DNA of 64,000 bases from Siphonodentalium dalli (lineage: Eukaryota > Mollusca > Scaphopoda > Gadilida > Siphonodentaliidae), in contig CP136064.1 of NCBI GenBank assembly GCA_032622095.1, positions 130,373,605 to 130,437,604 on the forward strand, in the 5' to 3' direction. The translations under genes and the position numbers were made by a program. The stretch's first letter is position 1, and each line of letters begins with the position of its first letter. Below, piece by piece: positions 11,399-23,770 of the stretch. Below the pieces are notes generated by a model. It did no database searches and had not been told where the DNA came from. It saw only the letters and a list, made by a program, of their open reading frames with translations.

Positions 11399-13289
11399 AA
11401 ATAAACGTTTTACGAATGCATTGCCGAATGGACGTGACATTTTTGGTGATATTTAACACATGGGCACTCTTTATACACGCGCGATATATCGACATTTTTC
11501 AAGGACAACATGATATTTTCATATTAATATCAGACCTTTTTGGTTATATTTGGCAACTTGCAACTCTTTATAAACAAGTGATCTTGTACTTTGCCAGGAT
11601 ACATTGGAAATTAACATCCGAACGAACGTATCTCTACTCCGTACTGACTGTTATATAGCTTGGAAAAATATTGCTCTCCGTACTATCTTTGTCATAAATT
11701 TTTCGCAGCTGGTCGATAAAAACCGCCCTATATATAAGTTAACTATATATACACGTTTTTTGCAGATCTGTGCATTCTTTCCCCACGTATTTTAGTAAAT
11801 GTTATTTTTACAGAAATATCAATCAGTTGAGCTAATTAGCTCAAACATATTACCTATATATGGTGCTCGTTAAACTGGACATTTGACAAAACACGCCGAC
11901 ATCATGATCATAATAATGGTTAAAATATAAGAAAACAAATAATAATTAGAAGTAGAATGGCTGTTGTGTCTTCGAATGCATGCCTGATCGACAGTGTAAG
12001 CGTCCTTCGTGGGGGAGGAACTTATGATGACAAAAATAGCGACTATAATCAGGTGGCTGAATTCAATATTGACACTTTTCTCCTCCGAAATGAGTTTATC
12101 ATCCGGACTGTCGGAAGTCGATTACATGGCGTGGTTTATAAATATGTTATAACCCGTATCTGTACAGGAAATACAGACCGCGGCGCTACGTGCCTTGGAT
12201 TGTATTTCTTCAAGTTGTACAGATACCCAAGCGGGTTACAACCTATACGAACATCACACCAATGCACAAATTTCACAATTCCCACCTATATACCGGCCAC
12301 CATATTGGCAGCCATCTTGGGTTATTATGCCAGTTTTTTTTAAACCAAGACGGAACGAAATTACCGTATACACTAATTATCTCCACCCTTAATACATTAT
12401 TTTCATTTTTGCCTCCCGGAAGAAGACAAAATGCATTTTAGATTAACTTTTTTGGGAAAAAATCTAAAATTTATTAAAAAATTGAGTCAGGAGTATATTA
12501 TGTAATATTGTTACTTGAATGCTCGACTGTGTCGATCGAAACATATATATTAGACAATACCTTAGCAGTCCGTCAACGGCCGTTGTGTTAATTTCGCAAT
12601 TTGCGTGCCTTACACCACAGCCTGACTCCTCGCAGCTTTAGGGGGGAGTGTTGATTTTTCTGCCTTTGATAAAAAATGATGCGACCAACATCGATAAATG
12701 ATGTATTAGAACGTAGTTAATTGGCAGTAGTTTCCCATGTTATAAAATAATTGGGAATAACCATCATAATTCTGATTTTATAAGAAACGAAAGACAACGC
12801 TTTGCGTGAATCGTCATAATTATTCTTCTCACCCTAAACATTATTTGACGTCACATGACGTCATGACTGTCATTCCGATATTCCACGGTTACATGTATTA
12901 CCTTACCTTGGTTATCGCCCCATTCACGGGTATCAAAATTGGCCGAATATCTCTTCTCAAAAGGTGTGAATATACTCTGTCAAATATATCGGCTTTATTT
13001 AAAGTCGTATTGGTACTGGGATCCAAATAAATAACGATAATAATACTGTGAGCTATATTATGCGGTTGTCGGTCAAAATATGAAGTTGATGGGTTACCAC
13101 GATAAAATATTAGAACGGGTGTGTATGGAAGATACCTCATTTTTCAACTAACTTGTATGTTAAATAGCTGTCCTTAAAATGTACAAGTTTAAAGTGGCGT
13201 GCATGAGATATATATGTGACTAAATGAATGGTATTCATAATTTAGAATATCGCGGGTCAACACGTGACAACATGTTTATCTAATCATCA
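11399..13289. other. Mostly unassigned DNA with one unrecognised ORF
   Basis: An ORF of 128 codons at 11957-12343 (+) starts in a purine-rich context (GTAGAATGG). Its first 65 residues (MAVVSSNACLIDS ... GGGTYDDKN ... HGVVYKY) look protein-like but match no family I know. Its 3' part runs into a stray fragment of the foldback subrepeat at 12283-12345 (CACCATATTGGCAGCCATCT), so at least that end is not genuine coding sequence. The rest shows no gene, RNA or clear repeat. Confidence 0.35.
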
Positions 13290-13292
13290 TGA

Positions 13293-13760
13293 GAGTCCAC
13301 CGTTGTCAGTGAGTTATCAAACACAAAGTCTCGTCGTGAATACTACCTGCTCAACAAGTTTGAAATTCTTCAATGTGGTGATATTCAGAAACTTATCAAG
13401 AAGCGCCAGACATCCGACGAACTGCCAGTCTACTATGCCAGCATAGAAGACGCCTTCGATATAATCAAGAGGGCCCATGTCGCAACTGGTCATGGCGGTA
13501 GAGATAGAATGATGAAGTACGCCAATATTCTGAGAGATGACGCCGAGCTGTTCAAGTCGTTGTGCCAGGAGTGCCAGACAAAGAGGAAACGTCCAATGAC
13601 CAAGGGAGTAGTTTTGAAACCAATCCTGACGACGGAGTTCGCATCCAGATGACATATCAACCTTATCGACACGCAGTCCCTGAGCCACAACAGTTTCAAG
13701 TGGATCATGGTGTACCAAGTTTTGCATTCTACGACCACTGACTTCCAAACGAGCCACTGA
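13293..13760 (+). pseudogene. Broken integrase fragment (H2C2 zinc finger plus start of DDE core; KRAB-A-domain-protein-2-like)
   Basis: An open frame runs from 13293 to an in-frame TGA at 13650 and then on in the same frame to 13758-13760. Residues include RREYYLLNKFEIL, then LPVYYASIEDAFDII, then the zinc-binding pattern H-x4-H (HVATGH) and C-x2-C (CQEC). GVVLKPI and, after the stop, INLIDTQS follow; the latter carries the first catalytic aspartate position of a DDE integrase. This order is that of the integrase-like proteins annotated as KRAB-A domain-containing protein 2, which derive from cut-and-paste or retroelement integrases. The TGA sits just before the core, where relatives usually have a cysteine. 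The reading ends before the remaining acidic residues, so the gene is dead and truncated. The minus-strand ORF of 151 codons here is its shadow. Confidence 0.8.
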
Positions 13761-13880
13761 GGTAGCGTTCACTGTATTTTTTACGTTTCTATTACATTTA
13801 TGATTTATTATTATGAATAAAAATTAAATCAAGTCCTAATTTTATGTTCACAATTGAAATCCCCGAACCAAAAATAGTAT

Positions 13881-13994
13881 TCAGTCATTTCGTGAAATGT
13901 CTGACCACTAATTTCAGTCATTTCATGAAATGACTGGAAATTTCAGTCATTTCACGAAATGACTGGCCCTCACAGTGGTTTCACGAAATGACTG
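13881..13994. repeat. Array of palindromic 24-mers
   Basis: Four copies or half-copies of the self-complementary motif CAGTCATTTC[A/G][T/C]GAAATG(A/T)CTG lie within 115 bp, about 120 bp after the integrase fragment. They may be the terminal repeats of the transposon that carried it. No matching copy was found on the 5' side of the integrase. Confidence 0.75.
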
Positions 13995-14730
13995 AAAATT
14001 TCCCCGAATGCGTGATAAATAGGATTAGATGTAAGTTGGCGTTAAATTCACGATGAAATATGTATACACATATATGCCACTCTCCAGCACCGGCTGATGT
14101 CGGTGCTATGGGACGTATATATTTACGTATACTGACTACATCCAGAGTCCATCCACACAGACTAGACATTGTCAGTACCGATGATATGTTATCACTGCAA
14201 GATATAGGTATAAGTCTACTTGCAATCTCAACTGGTATATTGAAGTACCATGTTGAACATTAGAAGACAAATTATATCGATTTTCTGGGATGGGATGGCT
14301 GTCTGGAAGCTGCTGTTACGTAATTTTTTCGCACATTCTCCAGCGATGTCCGGTAACTCAGCATGCGAGAATATACCCTCAGATATACATACAAACAAGG
14401 AAAGTGCGACACTCCAGTTAACAATTGACTTGAAACATTTTACCACCGATTTCCTCGATGTTGTAACGGCCAATTAACAGTATATATGCGCTAGATTGCT
14501 ATTTGCAAGCTCGTGTTTTGTAATATGTGCGTGTGTGTAACAAAAACACAGTGAATGCGAAGACTATTGGATCGCCGAGTCATACCGACAGGGTCGGCGG
14601 CAGGCGGCTGCCAGATATTGCATGGAGTTCGATTCAGTCGCGCTATGGCTTTATTCTGGATTATATCATCGTGTTGAGGAGGAATCGCCCCGTTATCAGA
14701 GGGTGTGGCATCAGGGTGGCGAGGTGAGCC
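13995..14730 (+). other. Unassigned DNA leading into a candidate 5' UTR
   Basis: No repeat or domain was recognised in 13995-14480. From about 14520 to 14730 the sequence becomes richer in G, C and CpG (for example GGGTCGGCGGCAGGCGGC), as 5' untranslated regions often are. It leads into the candidate signal-peptide exon. A TATATATG string lies at about 14482. Upstream ATGs occur (near 14621), so start choice is not unambiguous. Confidence 0.3.
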
Positions 14731-14835
14731 ATGACTGAGCTGCTTCTAGCGATACACTTGATTCTTATTTCGCTTGCGAGCAGTAACCCTACCATCATTG
14801 TGGGACATCAGACGATAAGCGAGGCAGCGGGAATC
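14731..14835 (+). CDS. Candidate first coding exon (signal peptide), possibly of the matrix metalloproteinase gene
   Basis: The ATG at 14731 opens 35 codons that stop at a strong donor, GTGAGT (14836-14841), in phase 0. The peptide begins MTELLLAIHLILISLASS, a classic secretory signal with a hydrophobic core and small residues at a likely cleavage site, and ends TISEAAGI. The MMP propeptide exon at 58065 starts in phase 0 with KYLAQFGYL. MMP first exons typically encode a signal peptide plus a few residues up to this YL..FGYL motif, so length, phase and sequence all fit. The 43-kb distance and a rival signal-like exon at 51453-51524 keep this an inference. It could belong to another secreted protein. 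Confidence 0.45.
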
Positions 14836-14841
14836 GTGAGT

Positions 14842-16150
14842 ATACTATCAAATTGATTGGTGCACTTAATATGGGGGGGGGGGGCAGCGAGAGTATAATC
14901 AGCATAAATCCGATGCTCGTCTGCACGAGGCGTTATTTCGTTGTTTGATTCCGATTATTGATTATGTATTGCACTTCGTACAATATTATGGAATCCTGTT
15001 TATGCCACCCCGGATGTGGGTGTAAACTATTGTATATTGCATGGCGAAACAAGCGACGAACGCGAAGAAATGTCGGACACGTGTGTAAATCCGGACCCGA
15101 AACAAGCGAAGGAATATATAATTTACAACGAAGTAACCGACGAAAGCGAAATTATTTCAAACGTACACGTAAGATGCCAGGAGAAACAACCGAACAGAGC
15201 GAAATAATCAAACGAAATTTCTGCACTGCAACTAACGCATACTATTATGAAATTATCATTAGAAACAATTATAAATTATTTGCATGTTCTGTTACATTCA
15301 ACCCGTGCGCAATTCGGAACACATATAATATTTTATGGAATAAACCGGTTTACTTTCACAGTTGTTACTTTTTATTAGTTATTAGGGATTTTAGGTAAGT
15401 GGGTCAACAACGCTAAACCCCGATATAGAAGGACATATACATGGGACTTCGGTGTAAAACCAGCATTATCCCAACCGATTTCAATTACTCGTTTACGCAG
15501 GTTTACGTGGAAGAAAGCTTGGACCAGTACAGTTTGTGTTTCGAAAATCATGCATATATATTGTAAGTCTGCCAGTACATATCAAGAATGCCTAGACGAA
15601 CATATATGTCTTGATTAATCAAGATGGTTCGCATTCGTAAACTGTTTTTAATATTTCCAATAACTTCCATAACTTCCTACATTTGCGAGATTGGGTGAGA
15701 ACTACACTGTATTGCTGTTACGTAGATGGGAGGTATGGTACAAATCAATGCAGCAAGACAAAAACAGCGAGCTATATAGGTTAACATTTTAGAGCTATTA
15801 TAATAGATCTATTTTTATTAAATTTGAAATTTAGTATAAGAAATCTTGAATCTCATGGTCTTTTTCACCCATAAGAAAGACAAGAAAGTGATTCGAAAAT
15901 ATTCGAATCCTATGATCGAATCGAATCGAATCGGCAGTCGGATTCGCAAATCGAACAGAATCTCGAAGCTTCGCGGGTCCTATATACAGGTACCTCTATA
16001 CATGTAGCTAATGCTGTGGTCTTTTGATTGCATGTGAGCTACATCTCCCAATCATACAAACATAAAAGTAAAGTTTATTCTAGGGTCGCAGGACTATAGT
16101 CGAAATGTCAGTCAATTTATTTTATTAAATACCCACACGCACAAGTTACA
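14842..16150. other. Intronic or intergenic DNA
   Basis: Contains a G-run at about 14872-14883 and a cluster of imperfect ATTCG/AATCG repeats at 15890-15975. ORFs of 63 and 146 codons near 15000-15400 overlap each other and match nothing known. Confidence 0.4.
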
Positions 16151-16159
16151 GTGACGTGG

Positions 16160-16480
16160 TTTCCAATTGAGGGGGTGTCCATCCTCAACTATACAACTGC
16201 ATCCCCCTTGAACCAGACACCAAACCCCCAGTTTCGCAGAATTCAATTTGCACGCCATCATTGGATATATCCAACCTGACACCACCTTAAGTTGGAAAAA
16301 TGTGCTACTGTTGCTCTAAAAACAAAAAATTCCCTACTAATTACTGGTTGGAAAATCATACAATGAGAACAATTTCAACCTATATCTGGTGTCAAATTTT
16401 GAATTAATATTGTGTCTGGCATGACATTTCCATCTGTTGAAAAATTACCAAAGTTGGGGGTTGTCACCATCCTGCTCAAC
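16160..16480. repeat. Diverged copy of the TTCCAACC/C-rich family
   Basis: Phrases such as GGGGGTGTCCATCC, CATCCCCCTTGAACCAGACA, CACCACCTTAAGTTGGAAAA and CATTTCCATCTGTTGAAAAA match the 5880-6930 and 37770-38110 copies in order but with many changes. Non-coding. Confidence 0.6.
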
Positions 16481-16710
16481 ATTTGGAAATGTTTTGTTAT
16501 TCGCGCATTCTTGTGTAAAATGACTGCATGGTGCAGAAATCACAGTCCAAAACTTACCGTGACAGAACACTGTTGTGGTTCCAGTGTCATCGTTCTTTGT
16601 CGTCATAGCTACATGTAGCTAGAGCGGGCAAAACTGGACATACAGCACGAGCGGTGTCGCATCGAGCGGGAATTTATGAGAGCAACATTTCGGTTTAAAT
16701 GGCATAAACA

Positions 16711-16865
16711 TTAAGAGATACTTAATCCGATTTAACGCCCATAAATTACTATTTCTTCGGCATCGGGAGTAACAAATATCTGAATTGAGTCGAGGAACCC
16801 ACCCATCAAAGTTCAGAATTATCGTTTTTTCGATTTTTGAAATCTGTTATTTTTCACCACATGGA
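16711..16865 (+). repeat. TTAA-flanked MITE, left-end fragment
   Basis: TTAA is followed by GAGATACTTAATCCGATTTA and then ACGCCCATAAATTACTATTT, GAGTCGAGGAACCCACCC and GAAATCTGTTATTTTTCACC. The same order appears in the copies at 41420, 51702 and 58752. The right end is not found. Confidence 0.7.
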
Positions 16866-18774
16866 TATTTGGCGGCCTGGCACGCAAGGTCATGTCTCCC
16901 TGTACGATCGGTGGTGATCGCAAATAATTTTCGGAATATAAGACTATGAAAAGTATCGCCACCAACAAGAATACGGTATGCTGTGGTAGTTAATTTGCGG
17001 ATACATAGGTATACTTATTCACGAAACGGTAATCATGTTTTATTCGTGCAAATATACATGTTGCATCGGGGGGGGGGGGGGGGGGTCGCGCACAAAAATT
17101 CCATATATAGGGCGGGGGTGGGTGGGTCATTTGGACCCGGAAAAATTGCGTAAATGACCAAAAATGCTAATTTTTTCCTTCACTTAAAATCACTGTTTTT
17201 GTGCTCAATGTAATCTGTTAATATCAACCATATGACACACAAGGCTATTTAAAACATACTAACCAGAACTAACCACCATTTAGGGGTGTATGTATGCTGA
17301 TGTGTATCAAAATTAATGTACCAGATTTCGACCGATGAAAGATATATTATATATATATAAACAAATCATATAACAAACATTAAAACACAAGAACAAACAT
17401 TTATAATATGCATATCCAAGATAGCCTTTCAATTGGATGTCAAAGTGTATGTTATAGCTATATATATTATATACACACATGTGTATCCCTTTAAGGGTTT
17501 GAACAAAATATAAAGCTGAGTTTATATTGATGAATTCTGTGATGAATTTTGCAATTACTTTTGACAAATTTGTTTACTGTTATAACATAATTATATGCTC
17601 AGACACGATCAGTCGACAATGCTTGCATATAAGTCTAATTATGAAATGATTACCATCTTCTGTTCTTAATCCACATAATGGATATTATTTGTTATCAAGA
17701 TAAACTTGATGATACAAACAAAAATAACAATTCCACTATATTCCACTGGTTTAAAACTATAAAACAAAATAACTCATACAAAAAGTTCATACTATTTGGA
17801 TAACAATATGAAAGCTTAGCCTTTTGTGATATTAATTCAACCACAGTTATTATTCACAAGTCTAAGCAGTTATGTACTGTACAGATACATGTAGTAAGGT
17901 AGTATATCTTGGAGTTCCAGTTATTTGACTGCCAATACATATGGTATTGTAATTATTAGTTGCTTGTTCATTATTGGTTGCTTTGATATTCAATTTAGGA
18001 TATAGCAGGATAGAGCAATGTAACTATAAAAGTAGCTTTTGCTATTAAAGTCTCAACTTATTCCATATGCAACATAAAGCTAGAATATAAACATGACTAA
18101 TATGAACTTTGTTCTTGAAACTAATTATATATCATACTAACCTGGATCAAACTGCACGGGTAATCTATGCAACTCTCTTCATGCGAACTTTCTCAGAGTC
18201 ACATATCTTAACTGGACAGTCTGATCCAGGATGCTTGTTCTTATAATGGGTTTCCGTGTGATATCTCTGCTGGCTTTAAACTAAACTTTATACTCTGATA
18301 ATAAGTTAATAATACTACCAATTCTTCACTAATATTGGTATATGTCAATCTGCACACCAACATGACATACATACATGTATTTAGACTGTGAGCTGCTGTG
18401 AGTGTGACTTTCCTTGGGTCCCATCATACCCATGTGCAGATATATATCACAGCAATAGGGGAGATGAAATTTCTTCTACCCCTATTACTACAGTATTACT
18501 ATTGGGCCTTGGCTCTAAAACAGCTTATACTATTGTTATATAAAAGAATATGAAGTTATTGAGGATATCAGGATATGTATTACCTCATAATTATTATGTT
18601 TTATGGCATTATGCCCAATGTTTTTAAGTGCATGCATTCAGCATTTCCACATTTTATACTAATAGAATTATCTCCGTTTAGAGCAGTTTAGAGGTTTATT
18701 AAAATGCTGGGAATAGTATTAAATAATAAGAAATGGAACAATTCTTTGCTAGGCTATGATTTGGTTTATATTTT
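16866..18774. other. AT-rich non-coding DNA with an 18-G run
   Basis: An uninterrupted run of 18 G lies at 17068-17085, followed by a G-rich stretch (GGGCGGGGGTGGGTGGG). From 17150 to 18700 the sequence is AT-rich. I see no gene, RNA or recognisable repeat. Confidence 0.5.
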
Positions 18775-18945
18775 ATGTTTTTTGTAAGATTTTGGGGGAT
18801 GGGTCCCAAAAATTGGGCGGAAAAAAAGAAAAAAATTGCAGGTAGAGGGGTGTTGGGTCCCCGAGAGGGGCAAAAACATTTTTTTCGCCCAATATATGTA
18901 AAAAAATTCCGCGACCCCCCCCCCCCCTGGTTGCATGGTACCACA
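18775..18945. repeat. Low-complexity G/A and C-run segment
   Basis: Alternating G-rich and A-rich tracts lead to a C-run at about 18916-18928. The ORFs on both strands here come from the low complexity. Confidence 0.5.
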
Positions 18946-19198
18946 TGCTGGCTACACGTGAAAATACTATGTGTAATTTACACTTGTGATAACACGCGTT
19001 GGGGAATTCCAATTTGAACTAGGAATAACCATATATATGCGGCAGTTGTAAACCACACTCGCTCATCGGCCAAACTTCCAAGAAAACCCGTTATCATGTG
19101 ACCTTTTCGGCAAATATGATATCGTGATTTGTATTGTTGAGAGTATTTACTGGCAATAAACTAATTTGGTGAAAATACATTGTGCTTGTAACTGGAGG

Positions 19199-19236
19199 AT
19201 ATACGGGGAACATCGAATCGGATTATGTATCTTTAA
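19199..19236 (+). repeat. TTAA MITE, right-end fragment
   Basis: GGGGAACATCGAATCGGATT then ATGTATCT-TTAA matches the right ends at 59216 and 41796. Only the terminus is recognisable. Confidence 0.6.
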
Positions 19237-19282
19237 CTTTGGAGTCCGTATGTTGGATTTGTCAGATAGGCGGACTTATAAT

Positions 19283-21225
19283 AAGTCTGGTCGATACAAG
19301 ATTTGACCTAGAACAAATTTGGACCAAGTTGGTTTTTATTCCATTTTGAAAAGGAATATATCCTCTATAACATAATCCAAAATCCGCTAAAATCCCATTT
19401 GAAAAGTTTTGTTGTAATCCAAGATGGCGTCCATGATGGCAGTTTGCATCGTAAAATTCTTAATTTATGTGGTAGGTGCACCAAATAAACAAATTAATAA
19501 TTAAGTAAAATACACACAAACAATGCTTTGTCGTTAACCATATCGGTAGAATGCCTGTCCCAAAATTGAATGAAATTTACAATTTGTGGAAAATTGAATA
19601 GCTAGTCCTATAAGAGTGAACAAGCTTACTCTCGAATTATACGAGGTAGACTGATTTCAGAGTATGAGGGAGACAAGATATTTACGAATTCGCTCAATGT
19701 ATCTCGCGAGAGAGCAAGCGAAAGCATGCAGGGTCTCATACAACGGTTAAATCTGAACTTTTTGGGCGCCCAGAATCTTGAATCGTGTGATATATGTGTA
19801 ATTAAACAGCTAAGTCGAATTTAATAAGGATGCATTGATACTGTGAACTTTTCTAGATCTGTCAGCATTCACCACCATAGAACAGTACGAGAGTTATTCA
19901 TATAGTACTGGGTACAATGTGTAGATCCCATTGCCGTGTCTTAAAATAGTAAAATAGTCATAATATTTATTGCTTCCGGTCAAGTGATGAAACACGAAAA
20001 TTTCGCTTTTATCACAATAATGCATGGGATATTTATCAAAATACAAAGAAGTACCATAGACTATCTTCAATAAGTTCTCAACTTAACCAAAATTGCTTAA
20101 ATACTCTGTGGCAGAGACTGTCTTTATATGCCTGGAAACGATATTTGCTTATATTCACTAAGGCCAGCACATATACGCGAATCGTAGTTAACGTTCTGCG
20201 TTTTCTGCAACCGCATCACTGCGCTTACCTCTTCTCCCCAATATTACTCATATCTGCTGCACAAAACCACAAATAGCAACTTTGAGTGAATGGTCAACGC
20301 AAAAACTATTAGCTTTAAACGCCGATGACCTGACATTTAGCCCAAGTACGTGGGTGGCAATGGTCAGATATTTTCAAACAACAAGATACTGAGACTAATA
20401 TTGTGCATTGCGTTGTAAAGTGCCGACTGAAGTAATTTGAACAAAACTATCTACTAAGAAACCGGTTTGGTAGCAACATGAAGATTAGTCTTAAATAAAA
20501 TCTGGTGAGATGGGGTTCTACTCTATTCAAGAGATCGGTTCTGTTTACAGCATAATTAGCATTACGACATTACGTGTATGGTTTATTATCACGGAGAGTG
20601 TTGAAAATTCCGGAAATGTAACTAGTGCATACCATAATGGTGTGCACTTATTTTTGTTTTGTTACCCGACTGTTGGATGCATTCTAAGCAGAAAACCCGT
20701 ACTTTAAGGACGTAAAGCATTGGGGTTTACTTTGACCGATAATCCTTCAGATTGATCTGATTTAATGATATGTGTACTTTAAAAAATATTTAACAACATA
20801 ACTGTAAAGTACCAATAAGTATTTTCACTTCTAGATGATTATGCAACATGTTGCTTTCTACGTAGTATGGCTTGGAGTTGCTACCATTTTGACAGCCATT
20901 TCATGACCGCGATTGCATTATTTTCTGTCATTGTCACTCTATTCGCCCCGTACTCTAATTTCATGCAAACTGGATATATCGGATGGAGGAGTAAGGCGTT
21001 TTGGTATCGCGGATGAGGGATATTGTAAAAAAATCTACTATATATCCAAGGCCGGAGAATATGCATTCTTACCTGGTCTGACACCCATCTATGTAAAATT
21101 ACATTTGGACAAAGCGGATTTTAGCGGATTTTGGATATGTTATAGAGGATATTTTTCTCTTCAAAAACCAATTTAGTCAAACAAATTTCTAGGTCAAACC
21201 TTTTATCGACCAGACTATTACCTGT
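19283..21225. repeat. Inverted-repeat pair with arms of about 115 bp
   Basis: The arm at 19283-19400 (GTCTGGTCGATACAAG ... TTTGACCTAGAAC ... CCTCTATAACATAATCCAAA ... ATCCGCTAAAATCC) recurs as its reverse complement at about 21107-21225. The arms enclose 1.7 kb without a recognisable ORF. This is either a non-autonomous DNA element with internal-edge TIRs or two inverted copies of one repeat. The enclosed DNA otherwise shows nothing that can be assigned. Confidence 0.65.
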
Positions 21226-21272
21226 CACCGCCTGGGTTTCTTGAGGCACCCGATGAAAAAAATTGTCATTTA

Positions 21273-21332
21273 TTAAAGGTACTCAATCCGATCAGACGTT
21301 CCTAAATTATTATTTCTTTGGCTTGCGATTGA
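21273..21332 (+). repeat. TTAA MITE, left-end fragment
   Basis: TTAA-AGGTACTCAATCCGATC then AGACGTTCCTAAATTATTAT matches the 51702 copy almost base for base for about 55 bp. It then stops at TTGGCTTGCG. Confidence 0.7.
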
Positions 21333-21900
21333 GGCGAATAGGTATACAAGAAGTGACTGTATGATCACGAATGTGGTGAATATGTATACAGGAAGTGACT
21401 ATATGGTCAAGGATGAAGTGTAGGAGTATACCTGGAGTTCCTGAATGGTGACTCATGGTTGTATAGTCATGTGTGTGGTTTACGGGTAAACTCATGTATG
21501 TGTGTATGGTTATGTGTGAGGTGTATGTGTGCATAAAGCGAGTGGCTACATAGTCATTTGTGTGGTGTTTATGTATATATAACATGATATGTTTAACATT
21601 ATGTTATATGTTAATCGATTGGGAGGTAATGTCAGAGAGTTCTTCATCTTGGTGGCCTTTTATATGCACAATGGAGGAAACGGTTTTCCTTACATTAGCC
21701 AATCAATCTTGATGCCAATGGCCCAGAATTTGATGTTATTAAGCAGATTTTCACGAATCTCCTTGTTTGACATTATTAAAGGCCTTCTGGTCCACTTGCC
21801 TGTGCATTACGCTGGCTATTTCTCTGTCATTCTAGTGTGCTATAGTGTGGGGACGCCCACCCCTATAATCGCGATACCTGGTCTGACACCCACTTACCTA
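21333..21900 (+). repeat. Degenerate GTGACTGTATGGTCA-type minisatellite plus unique tail, copy 1
   Basis: Loose repeats of about 45 bp (ATACAAGAAGTGACTGTATG, then ATGTGGTGAATATG) run to about 21585. A tail follows (GATTGGGAGGTAATGT ... GATGCCAATGGCCCAGAATT ... GTGCATTACGCTGGC). The minisatellite recurs at 23190-23580 and the tail at 26915-27162, so all three are pieces of one dispersed element. Confidence 0.7.
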
Positions 21901-23189
21901 TAATGGTTCCACATGTTATTGGGCCAGAGTAGGCACATACTTATGCCCCTCTCAGTTCTGCTCATTTCCGGACGAAATCATGGCCAGAATCCCATAAGAA
22001 GTTTTCGGCAAATTTACATACTGCATGATGTAAAATGAAATTGTCGTGCCGCATAAGGTACTGGGACAACCAGAATAGAACATATATTTTGATATATACA
22101 GTTGATTAAGTAACATGTTTAATAACAAACTGAATCACAATGTAATTACCTTTACAGTAGAGCAGAGAATAATGTCCGGGATACATTTGAAAATGTCAAC
22201 TTTTCTACCAAATTTTATTGACATTTTGCAAGCCAGCTTCAGTATAGTTTTCTAAAAACACATCAGTGCGACGCATTTAAGACGGATCAAAACAATAAAC
22301 ACCAAAGATAGTTCCATTTTACTTGAAAACATGGTGCAAACATCAAAAGTGATTTTTTTCTGATTTTGAGAGAAAATTCCAATAATTTTGTTAATGAAAT
22401 AGTAAGACTTATTCAAGATGCATCATAAATGTTAGTATGCAATGTATGACAGAACAGCCAATTCATCATCCACAACATTTAAGCGATTGCATGGCACGCT
22501 GGGACAATATTTACCATTTTCCATATTTTGGCCGCCATTTTGACAGCCATTTTTAGCCAAAGTGGCAATTTTTGTTCCATCGTGTTGAAATATTGATGGG
22601 TGATGGTATGCCTCACTTACTTTGCACAGTTCTGCTAATTTCTTGTTGAAATATGACTAGAATCCCAATGGTGATTTTTGGTGAAATTTCATACCGCGTT
22701 CTGTAAAATCGAATTATTGAGGGATCCGAAGGGGATGGGATCCCAAGAATGGCATGTTTCATTGCTCCAGTTATCAGTTAATACAAAATAAAGTCACATT
22801 TCCGAAACAGTTCCATACAGAAGAAACTGGTCTAGAATATATTAGAGAAAAAACGTCAAATCTTCCACTTACGGTTGCCATTTTGACCACCATTTTGAAC
22901 GGCGAGTTCAAATTTCACCATAAAAATATACCATTATATTGTACTTACTGTATGTGCCTAATTTTAAGTCGTGGATTCCATGGTAAGATTAATTGTGACA
23001 TTTAATAAATTATATAACCACGAAACGGTCTTTACATTCGGAAAACCCCTTAAAAGAGAGGTTAAAGTGAAATTTCAGCATGGCTCCATATCTAATACCA
23101 ATTGGTATGTAAATATGTACATATGTGCAAAACTTAGTCGCGAAGTGAACAATTCTTTTACTAATCTACTCCACTATGTGGGGCATTGG
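21901..23189. other. Unassigned DNA
   Basis: Short GGCCGCCATTTTGACAGCCA and TTGCCATTTTGACCACCATT strings resemble the foldback subrepeat. No gene was recognised. The ORFs of 75 and 83 codons have no visible domain. Confidence 0.4.
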
Positions 23190-23770
23190 TATATATAAAA
23201 GGGTTGTATGGCCATTGGTGAGGTGTATGTGTATACCCGGAGTGATTGTGGTTATGGTTGCAGTGTATATATATATCTTGAGTGACTATATGGCCATGGA
23301 TGTGGCAAATACATATACAGGGAGTGATTGTATGGTCATTGGTGAGGCGAATAGGTATACAAGAAGTGACTGTATGATCTGGTGAATATGTTTACATGAA
23401 GTGACAATATGGTCATGGGTGAAGTGTGGGTGATGCCTGGTGTACCTGCGTGGTGACAGTATAGTCATGGGTGGGGTGTACGGGTAAACCCAAGTATGGT
23501 TGTATGGTTATGGGTGATGTGTATGTGTATAAAGCGTCATTTGCGTGGTGTTTATGTATATATAGAAGGAGTGTATAGTTCACTGTGTAGGAACTGTTAC
23601 ATCGGAAGTCGTTCTATCGCCGGTTTGTGATGGTTCACCGTTCTTGGCTGATTTGTGACGGTTCCTTATGATCGAAATTATACATTTTCGCGACTTTTTG
23701 ACAGTTAAAACGCAATTTTGGAGCCGCCTAGCTGATAATTCGATTATTTTTTCCATTCCCCTCACAATCG
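23190..23770 (+). repeat. GTGACTGTATGGTCA-type minisatellite plus flank, copy 2
   Basis: Carries the same loose repeat as 21333-21585, including GGCGAATAGGTATACAAG. The following 23580-23690 segment (GGAAGTCGTTCTATCGCCGG ... GGTTCCTTATGATC) recurs inverted at 26760-26850, which links the region to the third copy. Confidence 0.65.

Noticed and set aside
9968-11440. Many minus-strand ORFs of 60-84 codons with similar protein sequence
   Set aside because: They recur with the 160-bp unit and carry no start or stop logic, so they are translations of the pearl-like array.
13317-13772. 151-codon minus-strand ORF
   Set aside because: It is antisense to the integrase relic, whose plus-strand reading has clear H2C2 and DDE signatures.
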